Shown here one piece after another: positions 1-13,200 of a DNA stretch of 64,000 bases. Where the stretch lies: the NCBI RefSeq assembly GCF_932274485.2, contig NC_065887.2, positions 9,024,001 to 9,088,000 on the forward strand. Reading direction: 5' to 3'. Within the stretch, counting starts at the first letter, position 1; every line of letters starts with the position of its first letter. The notes under the pieces are model-generated. The model was not told the origin of the DNA. It saw only the letters and a list, made by a program, of their open reading frames with translations, and searched no databases. The position numbers and the translations under genes were made by a program. This DNA comes from Patella vulgata. Lineage: Eukaryota; Mollusca; Gastropoda; Patellidae.

Positions 1-358
1 CTGAACTATATTTAGATCAGAAGTGATGTGCTGTCGTGCTGAATTAAGAGTGTTTGTAGCAAACACTGTTTTTATACATTATAATCACTAGTTTATGTGT
101 TATGTGTTTTTATTTTCAATTGAAAAACACCTGATTTGAAAACCGGGACATTTAGACACGTGAGAAGCCTCAGGACGGGACGACAAAAAGGACCCCAAAA
201 ACCGGGACGTATGGTAACCCTAGTCCTGCACCACTGACAAGGGAAGACTCATAAGCTATAAATAACCATCAAGAAGTCATTATGGGTCAGCGTGAAAATT
301 GATGTTGCTAGTAGCCCATGATTATTTATTATGATATAGCTATATTTTTATTAATATA

Positions 359-414
359 GAGCGAAGCTCTAAAGCACCGCGCAAAGAGCGGTGCTTGAGC
401 AAAGCTCTTTTCCG
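359..414. repeat. Hairpin with AAGCACCGC arms
   Basis: AAGCACCGC pairs perfectly with GCGGTGCTT across a short loop. It is flanked by outer AGAGC/GCTCT motifs that extend the fold. It could be a fragment of a dispersed palindromic repeat; no function can be read from it. Confidence 0.6.
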
Positions 415-1644
415 GTAACACAGGAGCGTAATTGAAAAAGTCACTCACAGACTGTTGATTAAAATAAAATTCAGACAGGAACCGGATACACTGGGCAAAA
501 CAGGCAATGCGCATGTCAACTTACCAAATCTCGCCCAAGCGAGATCACGTAACTAACAAAAATAATTCTACACACCAACTCTCGCCCAAGCGAGATTACG
601 CGCCTCATAGAACTATTTCTATGACGCCTCTAATCAATGACGTCATATATTTTTTACGTCAATGAAAATAATTCTCACACCTCTTTGTTCTTTTTTTAAA
701 AACAAAATTAATGTATAAAATTTAGATCTAAATAAAAATTACTTTTGAAAAACAAAATTATTTAACATTTTTTGTATCACTTGAGAAAATTAATCATGAA
801 GGTTTTATATTTGACAATAATCAGCTTCGCTCTACTCATGCAGGCAATCCCTGTTACATATTAGTTATCTGCCCGGTTCGAGTATTATTGTAGCCTACAT
901 TATCCAGACGGCATTAGCAACACAAAACATGAAAATTGCATTTCATCAGTAAATACTGACCATTTGAGATTATACTTACCGCTTTATACCAAATGAACAA
1001 ATATTAATCTTCGAGTAACATCATTATCATTATCTGTCTCATAAATTCATTATTATGAGTCATTTTCATCGATCGATCTGACCGCTGCTTGTCAATTAGA
1101 ATTGCCGAGAGTTATCCCGGAAACGGAATCTCTAACGTTAGAAAATATATAAAAACTTGACGACGTTCTATAAACAAATATGGCTGACTTTTGTTGAGAA
1201 TTTAGGAAAAACTGAAGTTGGTGGGGAATTCACGAAATAGAAAGAATACAATTAGGTATTTTATAATTATTAGAATGTTATTCCAAATATTCAGATTTAT
1301 AGAACATCGTTATTTCGAGTTAAGGCGTAAGCTTTTCCTAATATAAAGTAAAACAACTTCCCATATTGACGATTGTTGGGAGTTTGTTGAGTAATTTGAA
1401 TTACTTTATCAGTATAATCCAACAAGTTCGATGTTACTCTTTGATATTCTGCATGCGAACAGTCAAAAGCTTTGTTCAAATGTTGATAACTAGTTTACTT
1501 CTTTCAGTGCACTGCAAAATTAATGATTACAGATTATGTATTTACCCACCTCGATCAATTGATTGAACTAGAATATTGAATTCCATTATTTTTTATGCTC
1601 ACATCAGCTGCACTTCAATATGTAACAGGCATTGTTTAAAATTT

Positions 1645-1685
1645 ATGTCGGTCCGTCGCCTATAAATAACTGGACGGACCGACAT
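1645..1685. repeat. Perfect 13-bp inverted repeat with 15-nt loop
   Basis: Arms at 1645-1657 (ATGTCGGTCCGTC) and 1673-1685 (GACGGACCGACAT) are exact reverse complements. The arms are GC-rich in AT-rich surroundings. It may be the remains of a small palindromic element. Confidence 0.75.
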
Positions 1686-3357
1686 CTTTTTATTTTGAAG
1701 ATGGTGGGTCGGCCCTGTTAGCCGACTATTTTCATCATGGATATTTTGTTCATGGTTCTATCAAATTTATATTGCCCCTATTTATATCCGAAATATATTT
1801 CATCCAGATATTTAACAGTATTTCATTACCGGAAATGAAAATAAAATTGTCTACCGAGAGAAATTATCATTGTAGGAGTGAGATCGTGCTTGCAAATATC
1901 AGCACGCTCCCAGAGTTCGTCAGAATATTATTTAACCATCTTGATCAAGTGTGGAATAGATGAGTGTGTGTTCCGATAGTATGCCTTACTTACTGTCTTA
2001 TTTGTCTTTATCCGATATTGAATACACATGCATAATCCCGCATATTATATTCCTTCAATGGAGAGATCCAAACACGTATGCTACTAAACTAGGTCAGTCC
2101 ATCTACTGTAACACTGTAAATCCGTTTTCCGAGCATCTCGGAGAAGAAAATTCACTGACTTAATTCCATCGTTTCAGGAGGAAAACACCGCAAATTTGGC
2201 ATGATGGACCCACAAGTAGCTGTTTAATGTATGATTCCCATGTCATTCTCCAATAAAGTTCACTTATTTAAGCACAATTGTTCAGATATTAATTACCGAT
2301 TCTACCATAGCGATGTATGTTTTGTTTACACGCAGTCATCTGGCAGACTGCGCATGCTCATTCGACTATTTTATATAGCCGAGTAATTGATGATGGCCGT
2401 TTTGCCGTCCCGTCCCGTAGCACATTTAAAAAAAAAAAGAAACAAATAATAATCACGCCGTAAAAAATAATTCTGTATAGAATGCACCGAGTCCAGTTAT
2501 ATATTCAAATTCAACAGTTGTTCTCTGAACCAAATACTGAATTAGAAATTGATAAAATGGACACAAATGTATCGTTCTTCTTTCTTGCGACAGTGGAGAT
2601 AAACGTCAAAAGCTGAGCAAAGACGATTCATGTGGTTACATAAGAAAAAAAGGTTTTAAAAAATATTCACAGATTCAACTTGATCATCGTTTTATTCTTT
2701 CTGTTATTCATATTCCATCAAGGGGAAATTTTATAAAAATTGCCGAAGTTTTACTCCATGCATCAAACAACTATTTTATCATTGGTTAGAGCCGTCTAAA
2801 CGCGGAGAAATTGACAGTAGCTATTGGCTAACAGCACGCATAAACAATCTTATTTGCATTTTGCATATTATTTATAGTATTATTAGCTGAAGTTATTTTT
2901 AAGTCGATAGCCGCAAGGACCAACATAGTACCATGTTTTTTGCAGAGTATAGCATGTATAGCGCAAAAGCAGACGATATATTATCAACCTCGCACGTACT
3001 GTCCAGTCGGCAATTGAATGTAAATAGGATAGACCATTTAAATCTTTTGTGTTAATAGTCCTGTAATTAATAGATAACATCTGATTGGTCGTAAAATGCA
3101 TTTGTCATGTTTGTCACTTCCCGTTTCTTCACATGCTTGTTACACATCTCCCGTAGCAATGATCTCTGTGTTAAAGTTATATTTGGGATGTATTTAACCA
3201 GTTCTATCACATATTTTATAATGACTGACACCAATATTGTCCTTTAATAGAAATGCTAAACTACAATCATGGACTGTTTGCAATTACATCACTCTGTATA
3301 TTTATTTATTTATTGATAATTTTGCAGTCCATATAATTTCTTTTTCAAGATAACATC

Positions 3358-6300
3358 ATGATGAAAACTCAATTACCATCAAAAGGCCAGGAGCCATCTA
3401 TGTACCTACAGAGACCATCTACAGGAAAGTCACAAGATGTTCGCCACATTCTTACCAGAACTTTCCGTGAGCTGTATACAAGAGATACCGTCCGACCAGA
3501 AACTGTTAAAAACCTTCAGGTATCAAAAGGCGGGGATGATCCTTATCATGAAAAATATGTGGAATCTTTACAAAAGGTAAAAATAAAAAAATATAAAAAA
3601 TAAAATTAAATGACGTATGGATGTCTTCTATGTCAATGGTAATTCATCTTACAGTACTTATACATGATGGACGTCAGATGTGTATCCTATCCTAATGACC
3701 TTTTCCTTGACGGTCCTGTTGGCACGGATCCTAATAAGTGCAAGTAGGCCTACCTTAGCTTGAAAAGTAACAAGTTATTTGCCCTAATCACTCAACTACC
3801 TCATACTGTAACTTATATGATGTTTATTATGCTAGATATTTGATGGCATAGTTACTTGACCGATGTACATTCTGGCTAGGTTTCAAATCCATTCTCCTTT
3901 GAAACACTCTTTAGATTCAGAGTCTACACCCAACTGGAATTTAATGTCAAAGTGGTGGTACCATAGTGAAGCATATTTACTTTACAAACCTAAGTTCAAA
4001 AATGAAAACATTACAATGTTTAAGACTTTTTTTACCTATAATACTGTAATTTAGAGCAAAAAAACCCCCAAAACAAACCAAATAAAATTTCTGTTTTTAT
4101 CGGATTGTTTTCAGGTTTATGATGAGTGGCAAAAAAGAATGGATGAGTCAGCCATGTTAGAGCGTCATATAATGCAAGCTCAGGCTCGTGCAACGTCAGC
4201 TGATGAAAGAGAATTAAATCAGACTTTAACTAGCTGTGATAATTATAGTGAACTCGGATTACCTCCAGGTTAGCTTATAGATAATATAGTGGGGATGAAT
4301 GGCCGAATGGTTAGCTCGTGCGCATTGTATCATAAGGTTTGTCATTGAGTCAACTGGCGTGGTTTCGATTCCGTGGTTGTACGTGACAAGGAGTAGGGTC
4401 GCCTGTCCAACCTTGTGGGTTTTCTCCCGCTGTTAAAGACCCCTATGCGCAAGCGAATTATTGAAATAAAATTGAACCATGTGTTAGGCCCGAAATGACC
4501 TGGTTTGTGTTGAGTGGATGTTAAACCCCATTTCTCTCTCTGTTCATAGATAATATTCACATTTTGATTTAAACACTGTGCAATAACATGGAAATACATT
4601 AGCTTGCCAAACTCCAATATTAGGTCATTCTCTTTGAATTCCTAATGAGGAGGCCTCTTTGACATGTTCTGCTAATTTGCATCTCTAATCAGGAAGTTGT
4701 ATGTTTTGTTATTGATTTGATGGAATAGGGGAGGGAGAGTGACTGAGTCGTCTGATGCATAATCTTTCAAGGTCATAGGGTCTGTTATTGAGTCAAGCGG
4801 CACGATTTTGATTCCAAAACCTCATGAGATTTATTTGGGTGCTCCGATTTCCTATCAATGAATATACCAGTTGTAACGTAGACCACCTTGATGCTACTAT
4901 ATTGCTGCTAATAATATGTATGTCCCTTTAATATCAGTAGGTGGGTTGGGTGGTCTGGTGGTTTAACGCATGCGGGTGAAATCATAAGGTCTGTCATTGA
5001 GTTAAGTGGTGTGGTTCCAAATCCCCACTTGTACCTAACAAAGAGTATGTTCGCCTGTCCGACCATTTGTTTTTTCTCCAGGTCCTCCGGTTTCCGTCCC
5101 ACTGCTAAAGACCCCTACGGGCAAGTGAATTATTGAAATAAAATTGAATCATATGTTAGTCGTGAAATGACCTAGTTTCGTCGAGTGGACGTTAAACCCC
5201 ATTTCTCTCTCTCTCAATATCAATATATTTTAAATGTTTTTAATCTTGTCTTATTTATATAGGGCGATCTAATTTCCGTTCGTGTATAGATACAGAATTA
5301 TTACGATCGTACGGTTTAATCACACCAGAAGATTATTCCTTATCACAGCCTGATTTACATCCAGCTCCAGAACGTAAGTCTTAATCTTTTAAAGGCTCTA
5401 GAAAATAAAGTTACACCTATTTTATTTTTTGTTCTCACGAACACACACCAGTATTCTCACGAACACATACCAGTATCCAGAACGTAAGTCTTAATCTTTT
5501 AAAGGCTCTAGAAAATAAGGTTACACCCATTTTATTTTTTGTTCTCACGAACACATACCAGTATAAGCAGAAGGACTAAAATCACGCCTCTGCTTGTTTA
5601 TTGGCCGAAAATTACAACTACCTATGGAGAATGGCGGAAATCTGTCCGTTGAAAATTACTTCTCGCAGGTAACATTGACCTTAGGGATCGTTTTATACTT
5701 ATGGAAAGGATATGTTGACATAATTCTTTACATTTGGCCTATTTAAAGAATTTAGGAAGCTTTTCTGTTGACCTTTAACCTCGAGGCAATATAGCTTTAA
5801 TAAAAAAATACATTTTCTATTCATCAGTAGAAATTATAGTTTTTTGTGGTTTCTATTTCCAAGTTGCTACATCAACAAATAGAATAAACAACTATCAACC
5901 TCCACAGAAGTCCAACACTCAATCGATCCAAATTGGACTTGAAAACTTATCTGTTTGAATTACATAGTTATGTGCCATGAACTTGGTGTTTGGACTTAAT
6001 GCTTTATAAATAGACATGTTATTTATTATTATTTAAGACTGGATTCTTCATTTGCATTTTCTCTAAAATTTCAAATTTCTCACAGCTAATTAATGGACAC
6101 TAAATATGTATTCAGATTAATCATTTAACATTTAGCAGAAAACCAAACCAAAATACAGATGCTTCATAATGTCTCGACTTGGATTCAATGAGATTTAAAC
6201 TAGGCCCATCATCACTCTCTGCTACTAATAAAAGATGGCAGCCTTTTGTTATGCTCGAGCAGTGTAGATCGTTAAAATTTCAATTTATGAGAACTATGTA

Positions 6301-7105
6301 ATAACTGAACGGAATTGAACCATTTTTGGTCTAATATTCCTATTAGAGATTCATATTGCACTAAATGACACACCAAACCTTTAATAAAAAAATGAAATGA
6401 AATGGGGTTTAACTTCTTACTGTTCTTCTCCTATACTGGACTAATGAAGACATGCATACAACAGTGTACTATGAGGGAAATATTGCCCGGGCAGTGGCAC
6501 TATGACCTAAGCTTATATCAAATTCCAGCTGCCAAGGGATCTTTTACATGTATGCCAATGTATACACAGGACATCGATTTTTCGTCCCATCTGAACGACT
6601 AGACAGCTGAACTTATCAGGTCCTCCGTCCTGTACCACTGACATGAGGAAACCACGTCTGAAAATCCAGATGAACTGTCGCGTCAAATGCAGGATCGAAC
6701 ACGCGACCTCCAGGCTAGCAAGCCAGCGTCTGACCCAGTTAGCCACCATGGCTCCCCTGTAATAACAAATGATTTATTTTTATTTTTAGTATCAAAAGTA
6801 CCAAGTTACGCGAGACAAACAGTCACATCAGAAAAACGTAGTAGAAAGAATGAAGAAACCGATGATTTACCGTTATTTGTTTTACCGCAAGTGAGATCTA
6901 TGGGAGATATGATGTCCAGTAGTTTTATTTCTGCGGAGTACGATACAGAAAGTTTAAATGAAGTATTAGAATTAGTAAGTATTACACATAAACTGACTCG
7001 CATATCATACAGCAGAGATTTCTCTTACATAAACCTAATAATGTTAATGATGTACAAATATTGCAAAATGTAAGTCCCAAAATTACCTAGTCTCTCTCTC
7101 TCTCT

Positions 7106-7143
<38 letters not shown>

Positions 7144-7179
7144 CCTCCCTCCCTCCCTCCCTCCCTCCCTCTCTCTCTC

Positions 7180-7219
<40 letters not shown>

Positions 7220-10200
7220 CCCCCTCTCTGTCTCTATATTGCATTATTAATAACACTCTTGACAACTGGAAACATTTAATAAACTTCGATGTAATGATGT
7301 ATACTTCAACATGTATAAATATACTTAATAAACTTTAATGTAATGATGTATACTTCATGTATAAATGAATATATTGTAGGAAAGCTATATAGATACCAAT
7401 AACTGGAAACTAAATATGACCACGGAACAGCGAGAAAAAGATAGACAAGATTTGGCCAACATGAATGCTAAGATAAATTTTCTTCGAAATCCACGTCACA
7501 TACCACCATCTGCTCCCCCTGGATGTAGAACTCTCATTAAACAGTTTAAAAAGAAACCAAAAGAAATTTGTATTCAAGAAAAAATAGAAGAATTAAAGTA
7601 TGTAGATATTTGTATTTACCTGTTAAAACAAGTTTTGGACTAGTTTTACAAAAGAAATAATTAATGGAACTAAAAATGTACAATGAAAGGTAAACAAATT
7701 CCTCAAATGAGAGTGGTATAAAATGCTCAAGAAAGAGACAAGCATACCCTATTTGTATATTCACTTTATTAGCCGTCCGTCTTCATTAGGCCAGTCAGCG
7801 CAGGACAGTAGGATGTTCAACCCATTTCATTTCATTTCATTTATTAGCTGTGGTGGTGATTATCACTGTGATGTTGATATCATTGACTTACGAACAAATA
7901 ACTTTTAGAAATGATATTATTTGCCACAAACAGATCAAAGTCGTCATTTTATATACATGTATAGTGTTTATTAGTAAGTAACCAGGTAGTAGCCATTATA
8001 CAAGTAGGTGTTATGTCACTAAGGTGATAAAACTGTGACTATTAAATAAAATGCACTACTATTGGCTAAGTTTGTGTATTCAATACCGATGGGTATAAAT
8101 TATAAATAGTTACACACCTGGGCCCTTATTCACGAAAACTTAAACTAAGATACAATCGAAATTTTAAGAAATACTGCAATTCGATTGGCTGACCAATATG
8201 CAAATTGGATATATGCAAATTGATTTTTCGTGAATAAAGGCCCTGTTAATTAATGACTACTGTATAATGACTACTATACATAATCATTAGTTTATAATAA
8301 TGATCACTTATATGATTTAATGGCAAAAACTGTCATTACTAAAAGGCATGGGTTCATAAAGTCAACAGTATCAGTTTAACAGTGTTATTTCTTGATTCTA
8401 TTTTTTATTTATATGTGTTTCAGGCCTGTTACACCATCTTTAATATTTATGGCCTCCCCTCCGGTTGTATCCTTTACAGAATATAAAGTAGGACAAGTTT
8501 ATGAGGTAGGAAAATGAAAATAATGATATTTTGAGAATTTACTAGACTACAATTAGCCTGCAATATATATGCATTTGGGGTATATCACTAGCTGGAATAT
8601 AGGCAATGTAATTGTCGCTTTTGGAACTTCAAGTTCAACGACACATTGCAATCATACTGTTTATTATAAGAAAGTTTGGAAATTCTACAACTAACCCCCG
8701 GATCCCTTCTCTTATGTCCCTTTGATGTTTGAGGTGTCTATGTATGTTGTGTCCTGTTTCTTCGTATTCATAGTTTTGTCTTGTTGTGTGTGGTGCAGTG
8801 TCCATACACTTACTATTAAGTTAGATTTTCAGATGGAATACACACAATTATAAGACACTTTGTAAATTCTTAATTTAGCTTTCCAGATTAGAATATACAC
8901 TATGTGATTGTCATTTTCGTAATTTTAACAGCACTCTGTTTATTACGAGCAACTTTTAAAAATTTCAATTTATATTTAATTTTTCAGATTGTTTTAGAAT
9001 TAAAAAATGTATCCACAGTTTTACGACAGTGTCGTGTTCTACCTCCTAAATCTTCCTACTTTTCTGTGGGTTTAGGTAAGAAAGCTACTGCCATTTTTTG
9101 TTCATACATGGATAATATTTTACATACCTTAATAGTTGATGAAAGTAAACACTGTAAATCGGGTATCATTTAATATTGTGTATCTAGCACTAATTTCTTT
9201 CACATTCATTCAATATCAAATCTTTGTTTAAAAATTTGTGAAGATCATTTAAAATCACCAAAATTCATCTAATTTGTGCTTGAGCCCACTTTAAAGCTGA
9301 CCATTCAATTTTAACAATGAGTAACACTGCAGTTAGGCAACACAATGATTATTATAAGAACCTTGTAAAAACAAAAGATTGCATAAAAATATATTTTCTA
9401 TCATTTGAAATACAGGAATGAAAAAGAAAGATTCCTATTCCCCCCAGATGTTAACCTTATTTTATATCAACAATTTATAGGGAGAGAGAGAGAAATGGGG
9501 TTTAATTTCCACTCAACACACACAAGGTCATTTCGTGATTAACATATGGTGCCCGTCTTCATTAGCCCAGGTTAGGAGCAGAACAGTAGGACGTTAAACC
9601 CCATTTCATTTCATTTCATTTCAATTTAATTTCAATATTTCGCTTGAACAATCCAAACCATAAGACAGAATTCGAAGTTTATATCATATTAGCTCACACT
9701 AGGCCTACTGTTTGGATTGTGATACTTTCATTAAACATACATTATGCAAGAGCTAAATCTGATTATTGCAAGTCTTAATTTAGGCTTCTGATGTTATAGA
9801 TATCATAAATTAGATCTTTATTTAAACAACAAGCCCAAAATCAACTCTGTAGACCCACGGATGGCTCGGCTACAGCTCAGATTTAAATAGGATTTCACTT
9901 ATTGATTAAATCAAATATGGCGCACCCTGATGAGAATATGCCAGTTAGATCGAGGCTAAATGATAGAGTGTACTTAGCGAGGCCGCTGTAGAGCCTTTCT
10001 GCACGCCATTGAAAACTTTACTTGATAATCGAGATTTGAAGGTAGAGTTAACGCCTGTCAATCAAACGATCGGCCAAGGTTAAAGCACAATTCACTACCA
10101 TTTCTAGTCAAATAAACTGAAATTTTCAATATATTCTTCTTTCATCATCTACTTTTGAACTGTTATAGCAAGAATGGCCAACTCTCTATAAAATTCTCCC

Positions 10201-13200
10201 ATAATGTATCTTTAATTAGCTGAATGTTTATATAAACCAGGTCAGTTTCCAGGAGAACATGGTCTAGTGGCGCCCGGCATGAGTTGTAAATATGCTATCA
10301 GATTTATACCCGACTCATTGAAAGATTTTCGTGATGAGATCATAGTTCAAACTCAGTCGTCAAAACCAATGATTATTCCTGTGGAGGGTAGAAGAGCTCC
10401 ACCTTGTTTAACTAGTAAGTTGTCTTCCCATGAATATTACAAGAGAATATATGGAAATGGAGTTTAATGTGGTTTTTAATTGGGGACTAATTTTATCTTC
10501 TTAAATATCAATAAGAGTTATGCCCCTTTATTTTGGGTTAAAATATCTGACAAGAAAAATTTTGAAATAGCAACACTGGTTTAATGTTCTAATTTTCTAT
10601 ACCACAGCCAGTTTAATAAAGACAGACATATGTCATGTAGATTGCCATGAGGGGATTTTTGCTTGGACAGCAGTTTTATTCCCACTGTTTTTCAAATTTT
10701 ATCTACCAAGTGTTCTTTTATATGAACACCTATATGTGTACGACACCTCAGTTGTTCGCACCATCTGAAGGACTTGATTGTGTTCCATGCGTAATGCACA
10801 AGGAGAAACCAAACTGGAAAATCGTAAGGAACTTTCCTGGCCAACACCAGGATTGAACCCAGAATCTTCCTGTTAGCAAGCCACTGCTATTCGCAGCACA
10901 GAATAGTGTAATTGATGGTGGTACAAATCAAGATAAGGGTCATCAATCTTTTCTATGGTTTCCTGTCCAATTAGCAATACATATCCTTTCCATAAGTATA
11001 AAACGATCCTGAATGTCAATGTTACCTGCCACAGGTAAATTTCAACGTTAGCGATTTTCGCCATTCTCTGTGAGTAATTTTCCACCAATAAAAAAGCTGT
11101 GACGTAATTTTAGGCCTTCTGCTCATAGATGAGAATATGAGCCGAAGGACTAAATTTATGTCACATTTTTTTTTATTGGCGGAAAGTTAAGACTACTCAC
11201 AGAGAATGGCAGAAATTGCCTGCATTGAAATTTACCTGTGGCAGGTAACATTAACATTTTGGGATCATGTCATACTTATGGAATGGATATGTTGACATAA
11301 TTACCTGCATTATTTAAATGATTTACAAAGCTTTTCCAAGTCATTATACATATATTAAATGGTTAAAGATGCTTTATGTAAGGCCTAAATCTGCCTATTG
11401 CATTTTTATAGACCATCGTATGGCTTAGATATTTAATGGATTAGAAACCTCTCACCATTCGATAATTAAATGACAAAATGTATAATCAAGAGTTTATTAT
11501 GGTAGCAATGGTACTTGACAGTCAAGACTATCTTGTTAAAACTTCAAACATTCAATACTTGATTCAGAATAAAGTAATTTGAATGAAATTTTCAATATAT
11601 TGATTTCTCATAATCTATTTTTTAACTTTTTTTTTTATCTAAATGTTACATAATGTATCTTTAATAGTGTTGTAAATGATTTATATTTTTACTGATATGA
11701 GATATAGGATATTTTATAGGTATATCTTACCTTAGGTCAGATCATTATAATGATCTTAGATAAACAATAGTTAAAAAATGTTTTATATGTGTTTTTAGTT
11801 CCACCAGTATGGGATATAGGATATTGCCTTGTAAGTGGTTTCCATATTCGTCAGTTTGTCATCAAGAATGAAGGGGGATCAGGAAGATTCTGTTTGATGC
11901 CAAAATCATCATGGCCTGCTGTTAACTTTAAGGTACAGTTTATTTGTTTGAAATGGAATCATTGAACAATTGTATCACTTGGAAAAGATCTAGCCAAAAA
12001 GATATTGAGGTTTAGGCATCTGTCCCCCATATTATCCCAGATCATGCTGGTAGTCATATGGTTGTTGTCCCGGAGAGAAGATTACTGTCTGATCCCTGAG
12101 CCATGCTGGTAGTCATATGCAGGGCTGCCGACAACCAGTATCGCAGCGCAATTTGCGATACATATTTTGTCCGTTGCTAATCAAAAATTAAAATCTAACG
12201 TTTTTGATTCGCAGTAACTGCGAATCATTAATATGCCTGTCATTTTGGATATTGACACAAAGATTTATCCACATTTCTCAACGCTTTCAACGTGTATAAA
12301 ATATCAAATAAATTTTATAAACAAAACGGAATTCTCCGTGTGACATTTTCTTCTCGAACTACCCAGATTCAATTCATTATACTATATAATACAGGGACAT
12401 AACTCTATGAATCGGGACGATTAAACCGGAAATAGGGAATCAAGTAGTACCACTCACGTTGCGAGACATGCCAATTTCGAGTAATTATATCAGTATTCAA
12501 TTTGAAAAAAAATAAATTCAGTGTATCCCCCACGTATTGTAAATAAAATATAAAAAATAAATACGTGTAAACGTATTGTAAAATGAGAAATCAAAGTAAG
12601 AATTCCCGTAAACTATTATTGTTTATATCGCGCGCGTCTAGTTAATCGAGATTATTCGTAAAATACCGCGTGCTTCCGATTGAACAAAAATAATAACACA
12701 CGATAAAAAGCAGACGAAATTGTTTTTTAACGAAGAAATAAGAAGCCACTGCCAAGAATTTGGCCTAACCAAAAGTCTACATTCATTCAGAAATGTTCAC
12801 AGCTACCTGTAGAAGTACTAAAATTCTAAAAAATCTTAAGAATGAAATCTAATCCTTTGTTATCAATTGAAATTAAAATAATCTTATTTAGGTGTTTTAT
12901 GTTGAAACTGAAAAACTGCTAATCAATTTTTAAATTTGCTAATCAAATTTGGCAAAATTGGACTTTTTGATTAGCAGTGCTGCTAATCATCTTTGAAAAA
13001 TTACCGACAGCCCTGGTCATATGGTTATTGTCCTGGAGAGAAGATTACTGTCTGAGCCCTGAGCCATGCTGGTAGTCATATGGTTATTGTCCTGGAGAGA
13101 AGATTACTGTCTGAGCCCTGAGCCATGCTGGTAGTTATGTACATAGTTATTGTACTGGAGACAAGACTACTGTCTGTGCTATGCTGGTAGTCATGCAGAT

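Larger units (their letters stand above)
1..3327. other. Upstream spacer, no supported gene
   Basis: This is the 5' flank of the DLEC1 gene. Positions 1-224 look like one end of a DNA transposon: the right edge reads as the reverse complement of CTAGGGTTACCATACGTCCC, a style seen in hAT-like ends, but the other end is outside the window. A short SINE-B scrap follows (about 226-250). Hairpins lie at 359-414 and 1645-1685. The palindrome ATCTCGCCCAAGCGAGAT occurs at 529-546 and, with small changes, near 579-597. From 1700 to 3327 I see no coding exon, RNA gene or clear promoter. A minus-strand open frame at 1297-1479 is discussed as a weak exon candidate in the findings. Confidence 0.5.

Noticed and set aside
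4291-4370. Possible tRNA gene from the box A and box B motifs
   Set aside because: It has no cloverleaf with acceptor pairing or anticodon arm. It is the head of a SINE, followed by SINE body and tail.
5473-5490. Second exon 3 donor as the end of a longer exon
   Set aside because: Extending to the second donor brings a stop directly after the first donor. Homology and frame support 5373.
7599-7643. Exon 5 continuing to a stop at 7643 as a separate short gene
   Set aside because: The GTATGT donor at 7598 joins in frame to exon 6 and restores the human DLEC1 alignment.
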